A stretch of DNA of 64,000 nucleotides from Chara braunii (taxonomy: Eukaryota; Streptophyta; Charophyceae; Charales; Characeae): NCBI GenBank assembly GCA_003427395.1, contig BFEA01000009.1, forward strand, positions 6,995,329 to 7,059,328, written 5' to 3'. Made by a program: the position numbers and the translations under genes. The notes under the pieces are model-generated. The model saw only the letters and a list, made by a program, of their open reading frames with translations, was not told the DNA's origin and did no database searches. Positions 23,720 to 35,579 of this stretch are shown one piece after another. Position 1 is the stretch's first letter, and every line of letters starts with the position of its first letter.

Positions 23720-26130
23720 CTGCAGATATCAGTCTAGATTCGATCATCTCTAAAATCCTATATCCCACTTCCACTTTATCGTGGGTGACTTGCTTCAAAA
23801 TTTGTAGGTCCCTGCCAACACGGAGGACGAGGCGATACCATAAGCCTGCTGGAGATGGTTCTTCTAAGAGTTGTTCTATTCGTAAGGGATGGCTTGAATC
23901 AGTTCGTCCCGCCTTGATTTGATGTGTCACAGTCTCCCTAGGTTCCTTCTAAGATCCGGAATACTCTTCCACCTTTTCAGAAGTCCATCCCACAGGTCCT
24001 CAATCCGAAGCATCCCTCTCTCTACCCACGTTCTCCCAAAGCTCCCTCGTCCTGCGACCATGAAGACCGACCCGTCCACCTTCTTTGTCCATTGATTCTC
24101 AAACAGAGGTTGCCGCAGTACCTCGTCCCGTGTTTGAGGGTCTTCCAAGCTTGGATTACTCCTTGCCATAAGGGGGATTTCAACCTCCTCCGCTGATATG
24201 ACAGAGCCATCATTACAACCCATGCATCCTCCCCTTTGCAGAAGCCTCAGTCTTTAGCCAAAATGTATTTTGCCAAGGCGACCCAACTGTGGTCTTCTGT
24301 GTTGAGGACAACTCTTATGGGTCATTTGCCAATGAGCGCTTTGTTTTGGCGGACTGGGTCGAGCACGGTGAGGTCTCCTTCTTCCTTAGTTGCAGTGAGC
24401 TTCTCCCATGACAATTTGGATATGTGGCCCTTGTTTTCATCAGCCTCTGGTTGCCAAATATATCTGGAGACCAGTGTCCTGATGTTCTGCGCTGGCTTTT
24501 TCCCAAGGGGCCTGACGGCTCCTGTGTACCAGAGTTGAGAGAATACCGCCATGTTCACTATCAGAGCTCTGCCGAATAACGATAGACCGTAGACGGTCTT
24601 CCACTTTTGCAACCGCTGTTCCACCCTCCCAACCAGGATCCTGTCCTACGTCTCAACACAGTTCTGCAAGGATACTTATACACCCAAAAACCTTTCAGAA
24701 GAGTCGATGATTTTTTTTTTTATCCCTAAATCCAGACAGATCTCAAACTGCTCAGGCAAGAAAAACACCGATTTTGACCAGTTGACTTGAGTCTCACTGA
24801 GTGCACACTATTCTATTCGCGTCTCTTTAACCGCTCTGAGTGAGTTTGCAGTATTTTTGGACACGATTGTGAGGTCATCTGCTAACACGTTTCCTTTGAA
24901 CTGCAGATGACCAAGAGTCCGCAGGCCAACTATGTAGGAGTTGCACCTTTCATTATTAGGAAACACATTCATCTGCATAATAAAAAGCAGTGGCGCCAAA
25001 GGACATCCTTGACGTGATGATCTGGTCAATGGAAAGGAGGTGAAATTATACCGTTAATCATAATGGATGCAGTTGCGTGGAAGTACATGACCTTTACCCA
25101 TTCACAGAAGTTCGGTCCAATGCCCATGTGTCGCAGGGTTAATAGGACAAATAGCCAACTAACCCTGTCATAGGCTTTCTCCAGGTCAAGGAGAAAAATT
25201 GTCTTATGTAGTTGTTCTTCTGTAATTATCTCCATTGACTCTACCACGGTGACTATGTTATCCAGAATTGATCTTCCTTTTACAAATGCGCCCTGATTTG
25301 CCCCCACCAAAATCGGTAGATACTCCGCTGATCTGATAGCTGGAGATTTCGTCAGTAGCTTATACACGGTATTTAGCAAGGATATCGGGCGTCAGTTTCG
25401 GATATTGCTCTTTTCGTCTCTCTTGTACAGCAGTGCTATGATCCCTTTGGTCATACTAGATGAAAGTTTTGTTCCGATTATTGCCTCATTATAAATATGA
25501 ACTAGGTCTTCACTTAATAGAGACCAAAATTTTAGAAAAAAAATCGATAGGAAGCCCATCCTCCCCCGGGACTTTTCCTTTCGCCATTTGGTTGGCAGCA
25601 TGTGCTAGTTCTTCCTTGGTGATTGGTGTGTTTAGAGCCAGTCTACCTTCCCCTGTGATTCGAGTTGTTGTATGTTCCCAGAATGTCGATATCATGGTTA
25701 GGTCTGAGTATACTTCCTCTGGTGGTTTTCGTGATGGTAAGATATCTCGAAAGTATGTGATAGCATAATCACACATCCCCATTGTCTCTGAAGTCTTACG
25801 AAGGTTCGGATCAAAAGATGAGCAAGTTCCTTCATTATTCGGTATTGCGTGGTCTGTCTGTTTATCAGGGCGAAGGTTTCTTTTGTCATGCAGTCTAAGT
25901 TTCTTTATCTCTAATACCTTACAACGATCCTGTCAAACTTTATGTTTCGTTATCTGTATTTCTTCTCATTTGAGCAACCATCGAATTGTATCTCTGGACC
26001 AATACACATCTGAGACCAAGTGTTCCCCAATTCTGCTTCTACCTCTTCAATCCTCTGTCTGCAGGTTTGTTCTTCCTCGTTCCTCTGATATGCTATTATT
26101 ATAGAAAGGACCGATAGGTCTTTAGATATG
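23720..26130 (-). pseudogene. LINE ORF2, reverse transcriptase and connection region, degenerate
   Basis: Continues the element from 27,032 on the minus strand. In order: 'KGKVPGEDGLP' (about 25,580), a plant LINE RT entry motif; 'IIALLYKRDE' (about 25,420); 'GANQGAFVKGRSILDN' (about 25,290); 'FLLDLEKAYDRVSW' with the first catalytic Asp (about 25,190); 'SRQGCPLAPLLF' (about 25,010); 'LADDL' (about 24,880), where the usual YADD has Leu for Tyr but keeps both Asp; then 'LQKWKTVYGLSLFGRALIVN', the post-RT motif (about 24,590). Frameshifts near 25,030, 25,385 and 25,560 and several stops make it inactive. The expected zf-RVT end is missing: at about 23,720 it is replaced by repeat family A. Confidence 0.85.
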
Positions 26131-26199
26131 ATTCTAAAGCCAGTGGTAAGCTACTCTCCTCACGATGGGAACAAGTCCTTTATGGACTGCCAGACCTCA

Positions 26200-27032
26200 T
26201 TTTGATGCTAGACCTATTGAACGAAGCCTGGATCGTTTAGATTATCAGTGTTCAGTTTAAAATAGTCGTGTTCCCTATCATTGCATGGACCAGGATCAAA
26301 GCGTGCGAGGATGGGGTAATGATCTGACATGGAGTCAACCACTGGGTTGATTGACAACAGGGACTTCCAAGCAGTAGCCTTTACAAAGATCATATCGATT
26401 TTGCGCTGGCTACTTGGGGGGATTTGTACTTGGCCAGGGGTCGCTCGGCCTCAAGTCGCAGGATGCCAAGTGAAACCATAATCGTTGGGGTGTGTTACTC
26501 GAAACGTGTCAATTAGACCCAATCTTTCCATTAGGGTTGTGTTTGATCGAACTGGTCTTACCTTCAATGTATCGATTACAGGATTGAGGGTCACATTCCA
26601 GTCCCTTGTTATGATTAAATTATCAACCTCAGGAATTACGTCTGCAAGTTCTGCCAAAAAACGTAGTCTCTCCCTCCGTTCGGAAGAGGCAAACACACAC
26701 ATAACAGCCCAAGACTCCTCTGCAATCACACCCTTCACCCAAACCCACCGTCCCCAATTATCAAAACACTCATTTGTCCATTCAAAGTCTAGGTTACAGT
26801 GGAATAGGATTGTCGTTTCTCCTTTGGTTCCGTTAGCAAGGGCCCACAGTCGTGGCCCATCCCACCATCTCCCCAAGGCAGCTATCTTTTCAGCATCTAA
26901 CTTGGTTTCCTGTAGGCATACAATTTGTGCTTTTTGTGTGTGTATCCAAGTTTTGAGGCGACTGCGTTTTTCCCTACCATTCCTGTCCCCTAGCCCCCTC
27001 ACGGTCCATGTGGCCACCAATATTGGATTCAT
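26200..27032 (-). pseudogene. LINE ORF2 N-terminal endonuclease (AP/EEP type), decayed
   Basis: Starts 'MNPILVATWTVRGLG', where the family has W-N-V/C-R-G-L (Asn replaced by Thr). It keeps 'QETKLD' (catalytic Glu) and 'RDWNVTLNP' in place of G-D-[FW]-N. After an in-frame TGA (26,451-26,453) the same frame continues through 'QRKIDMIFVKATAW' to 'DSMSDHYPILARF' with the SDH triad part, followed by two TAG codons near 26,200. The domain would nick target DNA during target-primed reverse transcription. The Asn loss and the stops indicate a dead copy. Confidence 0.88.
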
Positions 27033-27158
27033 GTTCGCAGTGCCCGGTTGAAATGTTTATGGATATGACCGGAGTTGCCTGCTGCATTTGTGGCGGCTGG
27101 GGTTTTCCTCCTTCTGGCTTCCGGTATTGCTTGGGGCGTAGACCAAGGGGAGGTCAAG

Positions 27159-28015
27159 TTATCCCGGAAAAAAAAGGGATGACAGGTTCCTACCTTTCAG
27201 TTTCTGGTTGCACTCTGCTATGAAGTCAATTGACAGGTCGTCCTCCAGGTGAATGCTAGCCAGATTTGGGTTATCGATCCTGTCGAACCATTTGCCTGGG
27301 ACCCATACGATCCCTTCTCGTTCTAGAACAGGAAATGCGTCAGGGGGGATACACAGATCCATAAAAGGCACGTACAAACGATAGCATACTTCCCCTACCG
27401 CTTGGCAGACTGCCCTTCCAATTGTGATATTGGGGACCACCTGACATGGAAACCTATTATTTAATAGGTTTTTAACACAGTTCAAGATTACCTCATTGCT
27501 TGGCGGCATTTCCGTGGGGAACGCCGACATTGTCAGACACCTATTACCCGAGTCATAACATAGCACTAGTGCTCCTTGCGAGTCTGGGATACAGATGACC
27601 GGAATGATATGCTTGGGAGATGCGGATGCTCCCTTTGGGATTGAGGTCATCCCCAGCTGAGTGTTCATGTTAGGATCCATTTCTCGCTCCTTGTCCAACT
27701 GCCACAAGAGGTCTGAGGTTGGCAGTACAGAGGAAGTTGAAGATTCCCCTTCTCAGAAGCCGAGGGATCTGGAGGATTTTTCCTCTCCCAGTTCTCCCAC
27801 ACGAGTGCGGCGCTGTTTTGTTTTGTTAGACATTTATTGCTTTTCAAGCAAGAATTCACTGGAGAGCGGCCTTTTTCGTTCACTGCCTCCTCATTCCTAA
27901 CATCATGTGCTTTGAGCCCAGGGGTTTCCCCTGTGTTCCCACCTCCTCCCTGGTATGTCGGCCCCTTGTTCCTAAGGCCAGCTGTCCCCTGGGTTCCACC
28001 TTCTACGTTAACCAT
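27159..28015 (-). pseudogene. LINE ORF1-like protein, two overlapping frames
   Basis: Lies 5' of the endonuclease on the same strand with about 125 bases between. A frame from 28,015 to 27,665 (Gly/Asn/Lys-rich) overlaps a frame from 27,707 to 27,159 that reads 'VICIPDSQGALVLCYDSGNR' and 'PDAFPVLEREGIVWVPGKWF'. Position and spacing suggest ORF1 of the LINE, normally an RNA-binding protein of the RNP. No zinc knuckle or RRM is seen. Assignment rests on position, not on a domain. Confidence 0.5.
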
Positions 28016-28285
28016 CGGGTGGCCTCTCCTTGAGGATGAGTCAACCCCCCCCCGAGGAGGGTGATGGCACGCTCACAGTCGGGCAAGGAGAGACCCCTGG
28101 TGGGAGTGGTTCCGGCTCGTACACTGGTTATTTTGGCTTCCACTGAAGGTTGGTGAGCCACCACCTAGTATCAAGCTAGACATAGCAAACTTCCCATTAA
28201 ATAGTCCCGGTCCCATCTGGATCCCAAATCTCAGAATTTCCAAAATGCGAACGTGGAAGATCTGGTGTATCCTGCAGGGAAAATC

Positions 28286-29689
28286 TTAGGTGGAACTTGG
28301 TACAGTGATTGCAGTTGTTAGAGCGTGACATGTGAGGGGGAAAGCTCTGAAAACAGTCCAATCCCTCTCCTCAAGGTCCCCGACAGCTGCAGGGGCTGAC
28401 GAAGGAGTTCTTATTTTCGCACGGCGGGCTTTTCCACTCCTTTGTTGTTGCGGCTCCTCCTCGCGCGGTTCGTCATCGTGTTCGACACGATCGTCAGATC
28501 CCTCGTACTCGCTATTGTCCCCGTGGTTGACGTGAAGCTCCCCAGGACCGTGTGCATGTTGTGCTTCCCTCTTGCTGATAGTGTTTTCACTATCCTCTTC
28601 TTCCTCTCCATGACATTCTCTACTTCGCCCCTGTGAGCCTTCCTCGTCCTCGTCTCTCTGTGTACTCTCTCCATTGCTCCCTTCCCCCTGATCTTCGAAA
28701 TACGAGGGCTCTGGAAGGCACTGGACATCGGCACCACACATGGTCGAGGAATGCATAATGCCACGCAAATAGCTGATCGGCTCTTTCCCTCCCATAGGTC
28801 GAATCTTCTTCGGCGCTGGCGGCGCCACCGGTCCCTGAATAAGGTTCTTGCCAGCAATGCTTCTTGCTTTCGGGACAACCGAAGTAGAGAATGATGGCCG
28901 AATTGACAAGGCACCTACAGAAGGTCGCATGGGGGCTACGGATGATTGTCCTAGTGCGGCCGTTGACATAACACTTTTCGGCTCCGTAATGACGTCATCT
29001 TTCTGAGCCACGGCCTCCTGACCTGGAATCTTATTGTTGTCGAAGAAGTTGAAAACCGTAGGTAGATCAGGCAGTTTCAGTTCCTTACTTGCATCCAGAT
29101 TGAAGAGATCCACGAGCGATTTACCATATCCTTTATGGTTGCTCCACTTGAAAGCAACATGTTTCACACCTGCGACTCTCTCGCCTTTGACAACATACAA
29201 AAGCAAACCACTACCAACCTCCCCAACACCGCCCACCCACTCCAACAACCATAATTTATCTTCGTGGACAACGACGGGCACGACTTGGGACCGCTCATGG
29301 ACAGACTTCTCAGCAGAGCCTCCATGCCCCGCTGTCTCTTGTGCATAGCTTTGCCGACGACCACTAGACCCTTGCCCACAACCACCAGACCCTTAACCGC
29401 GCCACCAGACTCTTCACCACGGCCCGGTATCCGGGCAGGCAATGCAACCTCCTTGTCTTGATCAGATCCTCTAAAGCGCCTAGTGGGACCTGAAACCGGT
29501 GTACCTCTGCACAGACGTCTGCATCGCAGAGGTTGATGACAGGCACTGCAAAGTCGCCTTAGACCCAGGCGTCTCTTCTTTCTCGAACCCAACGATTGGG
29601 GTTCCTTTCGACTTTTTGGGTGAGTGCTCGAAACTTGCAGAGTTCCTGGTCCTTGACCTTTTCCCTGGATGTGTATCCGCAGTATTCAT
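28286..29689 (-). pseudogene. Unknown repeat-type protein with acidic tail, frameshifted
   Basis: I do not recognise the family. A basic start (29,689 down: 'GKRSRTRNSASFEHSPKKSK') shifts near 29,550 to a frame reading 'VINLCDADVCAEVHRFQVPL', then after more shifts to a long frame (29,281-28,286) that begins 'VVVHEDKLWLLEWVGGVGEV'. That frame continues with 'HVAFKWSNHKGYGKSLVDLF', a Pro/Ser linker, a strongly acidic Glu/Asp tail and a final basic patch. The globular part with 'DLFNLDASKELKLPDLPTVF' looks like real protein, and the acidic tail fits a chromatin or nucleic-acid-associated protein. It sits just 5' of the LINE on the same strand. Whether it belongs to that element is unknown. Confidence 0.45.
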
Positions 29690-29717
29690 TTTGCAGAGTC
29701 CCTTGACCTACTAATTG

Positions 29718-30710
29718 CCAAGCTGCCAAGGGAAACACCAACCGACATTGCAAACGCAGCAAATTAGAAACGTCGTTCCCGGATCGTCGTGGTGAACACG
29801 ATAAAACCCCTTCAGACGATGCCTCTTATCAATGTGTTATTGTGTCCCACACGACCACCCCAGCTGCGGTACCAACCTTGATCTAGGGTTATCGTGTCGA
29901 ACACGACAACAACTGTCCAACGAGCATCGTCGCCTTCGACACGCCAGGTACTCACCCGGCATCCGGGATTGTCGTGTCGAACACGATTTCGGGACTCGGG
30001 CCAAGCTGCCAAGGGAAACACCGGCCGACATTGCAAACACAGCAAATTAGAAACGTCGTTCCTGGATCGTCGCAGTGGACACGATAGAACCCCTTCAAAC
30101 GATGCTTCTTATCAATGTGTTATTGTGTCCCACACGACCACCTCGGTTGCGGTACCAACCCTAATCCAAGGTTGTCATGTCGAACACGACAACAACTGTC
30201 CAAAGAGCATCGTCGCCTTCGACACGCCCGGTACTCGCCCGGTGTCCAGGATTGTAGTGTCGAACACGATTGCAGGACCCGGACGCATGCGGGGCGGCAG
30301 AAGAAAAACGTTGAGGTCGGGGGTTTCTTTTGCTTTCCAATAGTGTGCAGTCTCGTTAGAAGGAGGATGGTGTGGTCAGGGGGTTTTCCTGCTTTCCAAA
30401 AATGTACAGACTAGAATACTGACTGCCCATCATCACCCCCCGCCCACCGAGAACAACCTTCCAAGAAGCATCATCGTGTTCGATCCGACGTTCGTCGTTG
30501 GTTGTCATGTTCAACACGACGATCGTCGTTTCGGAGGATCACTTATTCCCTTCCGACGATTCCTCTTAGGAGGATGGCATAGTTTTCGACACCACCCCAC
30601 ACTGGACAGTGGTGCCCTCCCGCGCTGCGGGGTTGTCGTGTCAAACACGATAACACCCTCCTCAAAAGGATTTGGCGTCAGTGTCGTGTCGAACACGACA
30701 ACAGTCACCT
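29718..30710. repeat. Short-palindrome cluster 1, including a ~283-bp tandem duplication
   Basis: At least a dozen copies of a dyad with arms close to ATCGTGT / ACACGAT or TTGTCGTGTT / AACACGACAA, for example at 29,889-29,910, 29,969-29,989, 30,171-30,192, 30,631-30,653 and 30,681-30,704. A segment starting GCCAAGCTGCCAAGGGAAAC at 29,717 is repeated in tandem from 30,000 with its palindromes in the same positions. Confidence 0.9.
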
Positions 30711-31196
30711 GAGAAAATAACTTGTACATCGAAAAGGACATATGCATGACGGCAATCGAAACACAAGGTGTTTTTCCTTTACATTGTTTTAAATTGTCAT
30801 ACACATAACATAGCATGCATAGATGAACCAACCCTTAGAACTGCAAGCGAGGTATGTCAAATCCACAATATTAGCAGAACAGCATAATGGACAACATTTA
30901 TGAGTTCGCAGGCAATAGAAATACATGATGAGGACAACAATAAAAAAATTGTGCACTCGTCGCTCAACGCAATGTTCGGAGATGAAGTAGTCTGAAGAAC
31001 TATAAGCACGACATTGGCGTTATGTTCATGATACTAGAAAAAACAGGGGTTTTAAGAGCGGACTGATTGTAGTGCAAAACCGAGTGCTTTCAAAGCACCG
31101 ACAATGGAAGCGACAAACGACTAAACGAACGGAAAAATGATAGGCTGAAAAATGTCAGCTACAATCACTATAGAAATGACAAATTATGCAAAACAT

Positions 31197-32153
31197 CTAT
31201 AGACAACGGGGAACTGTCCCGCTATTGTAACCATTCAATGTCTTAAATGTTGATTCAAAGGTCAGATATTGTGGTTTCTCAGCGGTAGCCGTCTCTGCAA
31301 ACACTGAAATGTATTTCATGCAGACAAAGCCGGAATTTCTGACGAGGGAACTCCCTATAGCATACCGTATAGAGGCCACTTTTGTTTCAACCTCGCGCCA
31401 TGCACTAACGTCGTCCACCTTACCACCGATCACGATATTCAATTTCCCATCGACTTCTCTTTGAACTAAACTCATATCCCTTCTGGACATAGCCAACTCA
31501 TTCCTGGACACGTACACGACAGCGTCAATCAAGTTTCTAATCCTGTTGGAACACGCAGTGCAAAGGACCCTGCAAAAGACGAAGTATCCCAGACACAATC
31601 TTATACAGCAATATGACACTGCTCAAGCCGACAAACCAGGAGATCACAACGGATACTGATCGAGGTATTGTGGATGTCGCGCACAGTCGAGCAACTCCTG
31701 CTTCATCACACGGCACCATGTGCGTGGCGAGGCAGTCACATATTCGCAGTCCAAAACAACTTAAAGGCGGTTTAATTTCAACTGTTCACACAACAAACGC
31801 AAATGCACTTGAGCTAACACATCAGATGGAGCAGGAATATAACTTATGAATTCTTGTATGTTAATGAACTTATAGTCGTTTGCCCACAGGCACTTCCTGA
31901 TCATGCTCTCCCACTGATACTCCCTCCAGGAGTCCAGATGTTCGTCGACAAATGGGACGACCGTCATCCACGGATCAGACTCGAAGTCCGCTAGACTCGC
32001 GCCGTCGACGGTTGTACGCTCTCGACATCGTGGGACGTGCAATGCGCAGTGGGGGAAAGGGTGTGCCTTTCGCTTATGCCAAACAACAGGGGTCATCCAG
32101 CGAGAGATGCCCATCATGATTTCGAAGCGCCCTGCACGACACAAGTGCAGCAA
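31197..32153 (-). CDS. Candidate spliced gene (two exons suggested), unknown product
   Basis: Two clean frames on the minus strand each start after a plausible acceptor. The first follows TTGTGTCGTGCAG (about 32,133) and encodes ~125 residues with 'FVDEHLDSWREYQWESMIRK' and 'KFINIQEFISYIPAPS', ending at a stop near 31,761. The second follows CTTCGTCTTTTGCAG (about 31,571) and encodes ~120 residues with 'NLIDAVVYVSRNELAMSRRD' and 'KVDDVSAWREVETKVASIRY', ending at 31,197. Residue composition is normal and lacks the low-complexity look of the neighbouring frames. I do not recognise a family. The donor sites and 5' exons are not resolved, and the two pieces may not belong to one transcript. It lies in a gap between palindrome clusters. 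Confidence 0.35.
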
Positions 32154-32419
32154 TCAACAAAAGCGCATGGCCGATGAAGAAGAGAACAAGCGTTCTCGTC
32201 CCGACAATGCACACAACCAATGCTCAGACGACATTGCATTGCACATGCCGACGAGTTGCACATACCAACCATGCAGACATTCGCTGACTGCCCGCACACG
32301 ACATCCATTGCGTAGGGCTGGAATGTTTCAGGGACTGCAAACGTGTTGAAGCTGGCATCAACCCAAGACGGCAAAGACACAGGGGAATGAACTATTTGTT
32401 CATGTTCGGCTTTGTGGTA

Positions 32420-34400
32420 TCCTCGACAATTGTCGTGTTGAACACGACGATCGTCGCTCTACGGCAGTAACCGGTAACGGACCGCTTGGTTTAAAAAACC
32501 CGCAAGGTATTGTACACGGCGGCGGTTGTTGTGTTCAACACGACGACCATCGCTCAACTGCTCATGTCAACACGACGTTGGCGGCGGATTGTTGTGCTTG
32601 ACACGACGGCCAACATAAGTGTTGTGTTGGCGATGCTTGTCGTGTTCGACACGAGAACTGACCGTCATATTCTCATGCTCTAAATACCTTGGTTGTCGTG
32701 TTGGACACGACGATCTGGCTCTGAGGTGTCATCTGGCCGTGGGCATTACACTGTTGTGCGCTGGCCCTGGTATTACACTGTTGTGTGCTGGCCCTGGGCA
32801 TTACACTGTTGTGCTCGGGCCCATATCTTCGAGTGCGATGATGCCTTCAGGAGACCGTTGTCTCCGTCACGGTCATCGTGTCGAACACGACAACCACCGT
32901 CGGTGAGGCCTTATCAGTTCGCAGCTCCAGGGCAACGTATCTGTCGGAGTCACGCCCACACAACACCTCGGGGCCGGATCGTCGTGTCGAACTTGAGAAC
33001 CATAGCAGCTTGCCGCGAGCATGAGACATTGGGGGCTGGTTGTCGTGTTGAACACGACAACCAACTCCACCACAGCACTGGTGAAGGTTGTCGTGTTTAA
33101 CACTTCAAACAGGCCGCTGACGTCTCATGCCCGCAACTGAGTGCCGTGGTTGTCATGTTCTACACAATGATCCGGCCTTATGGTGTTTTCTAGTCGTGTG
33201 CATTAGAAAGTTTTGTATGGTCCATCTCGTCAAACGCAATGATGCCCTCAGGTGACCATTGTCTTCGTCAGCGCAGCTCGAGGCTATTGTATTTGCGTGA
33301 ATCGTGTCGACGGCTAGATAACACCTCGGGGCTGGATCATCGTGTTGAATGCGACAACCATGGCGGCTCACGTTGAGCATAAGACGTTGTCGTGTTGAAC
33401 ACGACAACCAATGCCAATACACCATTTCAGGCCCGGATCATCGTGTCGAACACGACAACCACGGCGGCTAGCCGCTGGCATTAGACGTCTGCGGGCGAGC
33501 GCTAGTACTGCACTGGCGATGGTTGTCGTGTTGAACACGACAACCAACCACAGACGTGTGATTCCTAAGGCTAGCCGCCATGGTTGTCGTGTTCGACACG
33601 ATGTTCTGGCCATGGAGTGTTGTCTAGCCGTCGGCATTACACATTTGTGCATGCACGGTCCATATCGTTCAACACAATCGCTTTGTTCAACATGATCCCC
33701 GCAGCTCGAGGCTATTGTCTATGCCTGAATCGTGTCGACGGCTAGACAACATCTCGGGGCTGGATCGTGGTGTGAAACACGACGCCCACAGCAGCTAGCC
33801 TTGGGAATCAGACGTATGTGGGCGGTTGTCGTGAACACGACAACCAACGCCTCCAGTGCAGTACTAGCGCTCGCCAAGAGACGTCTAATGGAAGCGGCTA
33901 GTCGTCGTGGTCGTCGGGTTCGACACGATGATCCGGCCCTGAAGTGTTGTCTAGCCATCGGCATTAAACATTTGTGCATGCACGGTCCATCTCATTCAAC
34001 ACGGTTGTCGTGTTGAACACGATCGTCGTTTTGAACAGGCAACCGCCGCCATCGCAACTCGAAGGTAGACAACACCTCGCGGCTGGATCGTCGTGTCGAA
34101 CACGACAACCACAACGGCTTGCGGTGACCATGGGACGTACGCCCCTGATTGTCGTGTTGAACACGACAACCAACGCCAGTGCAGTACTGGGGGTGGTTGT
34201 CGTGTTGAACACGACAAACGCCCACTGACATCTGATGCCAGCAGCTAGTCGTCGTGGTTGTCGAGTTCGACACGATGATCCAGCCTTGGGACCATCGTGT
34301 TCGACACGATCGTCAGATCATTTTCATGTTCACTACGACTCTAATAAACTTGTCAAGTTCCTCACGCGTTTGTCGTGTTCGACACGACAACTGCTGCGCC
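32420..34400. repeat. Short-palindrome cluster 2 (densest)
   Basis: At least 25 dyads. The best are 33,038-33,062 and 33,521-33,545, with perfect 12-bp arms (GGTTGTCGTGTT) around a single central base. Others have a CGA or TCG centre and GGATCATCGTGT-type arms. Larger units of about 300-450 bases, each with a GGCATTACAC-TTGTGC block after the dyad, recur near 32,692, 33,149, 33,588 and 33,903. Some segments are inverted relative to others. Confidence 0.92.
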
Positions 34401-34429
34401 AATAGTGCCACGTGGCAATTCCTGGTTGC

Positions 34430-35570
34430 AGATGGGGGCTTGGGAAAGATCCTCACCGTCTGTCCTCTGTCCTTCTGTCCACGACAAGGTCGCTTCTTCA
34501 GCCTCTCCCTTCGGTATCAATGGTCCACTCCGAACGTGCTCCACGCCTTCAAATTGCACCTTGATGGCTCTCCTCTGTGTCGAACGTCGTGTGATGAATG
34601 ACTCCACTCCCGCCGATATGCGCTGATGTCCAGCTATATTCTGCAACGAGACAAGAGAGTGATAACATGAGAAGAAAGCGGAGGAGGCGAAATGTAGTCC
34701 GATGTCTGGCCGCGATAGTAGCAACGTCCACTGAGAGCCTACTATCTTCCGTGACGCGACAAGAGACTGAAAGCAATAATGACGGAGGAGGCGGCCCACT
34801 ACTGCTTATATACTGGGGTGCCTGAACAGTCTCGTGAAGCGACAACCGTCCGATTGAGTCGATCCGACGGTCGCAATGGTCCTGTGGCGGAATGCTTGGA
34901 CGGTCGGGTGCTTTTCGCTGGCCTGCCGTCACCTACGCACCGTCGCAAATTTGCGTTGCAGCCAGGCGCTGTGCAGGAGGGAAAATAAAACGGCAAAATG
35001 GAGGAGAGGGCCCACTCCTGCTTATATACTGTGGAACCTGTCTCCTCCCGCGAACTGTCGGCCATCCGATGGATTCGATTCGACGGTGCCGATGGACCTG
35101 TGCCATGAAGGGGGTTTGCCGCTGGATGCCTCGTTCGAACATAACACCTTCCGCTCGAGTACATGTCTCATTTCGCATTCTCCATCGGCGTCGATCGGGT
35201 GTGCTGCAGCGAACGCTTTCACGTTCTTCATCGCCGTCGAAGGGGTGTGTCACAGCGAGCGGTCATCCGTGACACAACTTGTTGCTGGCGGCATTGACCA
35301 AGCAAAGCGGCTACTGTGGGATTGTCGATCTCCTTCACACGAGCGCCGGTCTACTCTCCAGGTAACTGAGCCACCCCTCTAAAAGTGCCCGACATATATC
35401 TCTTCGCTTCTCGTCTTGGAATCGTTCGTCTGAAGTCTGCAGTAGTCGGGAAGTATCTGTGTGATCCGTCGATATGTGTGATCGACGGCCACGATTTATC
35501 CTTCCGTGCTTTTCATTTGATGACGTCAACGACACTGCTCTACCTTAAGCGGAATGTGTCTCCTCTATCA
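34430..35570. other. Palindrome-free island with duplicated TATA segment
   Basis: No dyads occur here. A ~95-base segment (34,786-34,880) is repeated in diverged form at 34,998-35,105. Both copies contain CTGCTTATATACTG (TATATA at 34,807 and 35,023) and a downstream CGATTCGACGGT-type block. Overlapping frames on both strands are open for 120-170 codons without recognisable motifs. No gene is called. Confidence 0.5.
34807..35028 (+). promoter_or_regulatory. Possible paired TATA boxes
   Basis: Two TATATA elements in the same context (GCTTATATACTG), 216 bases apart, inside a direct repeat. The arrangement would suit two copies of one core promoter reading to the right. No initiator or transcript evidence is available from sequence alone. 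Confidence 0.25.
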
Positions 35571-35579
35571 TCTTTGCAA

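Noticed and set aside
29718-34400. CRISPR array or bacterial operator cluster
   Set aside because: The palindromes have uneven spacing and diverged flanks, and the rest of the window is clearly eukaryotic. No cas-like gene is present.
34876-35382. 168-codon + strand frame in the palindrome-free island
   Set aside because: It spans the TATA duplication and both strands are equally open. No motif.
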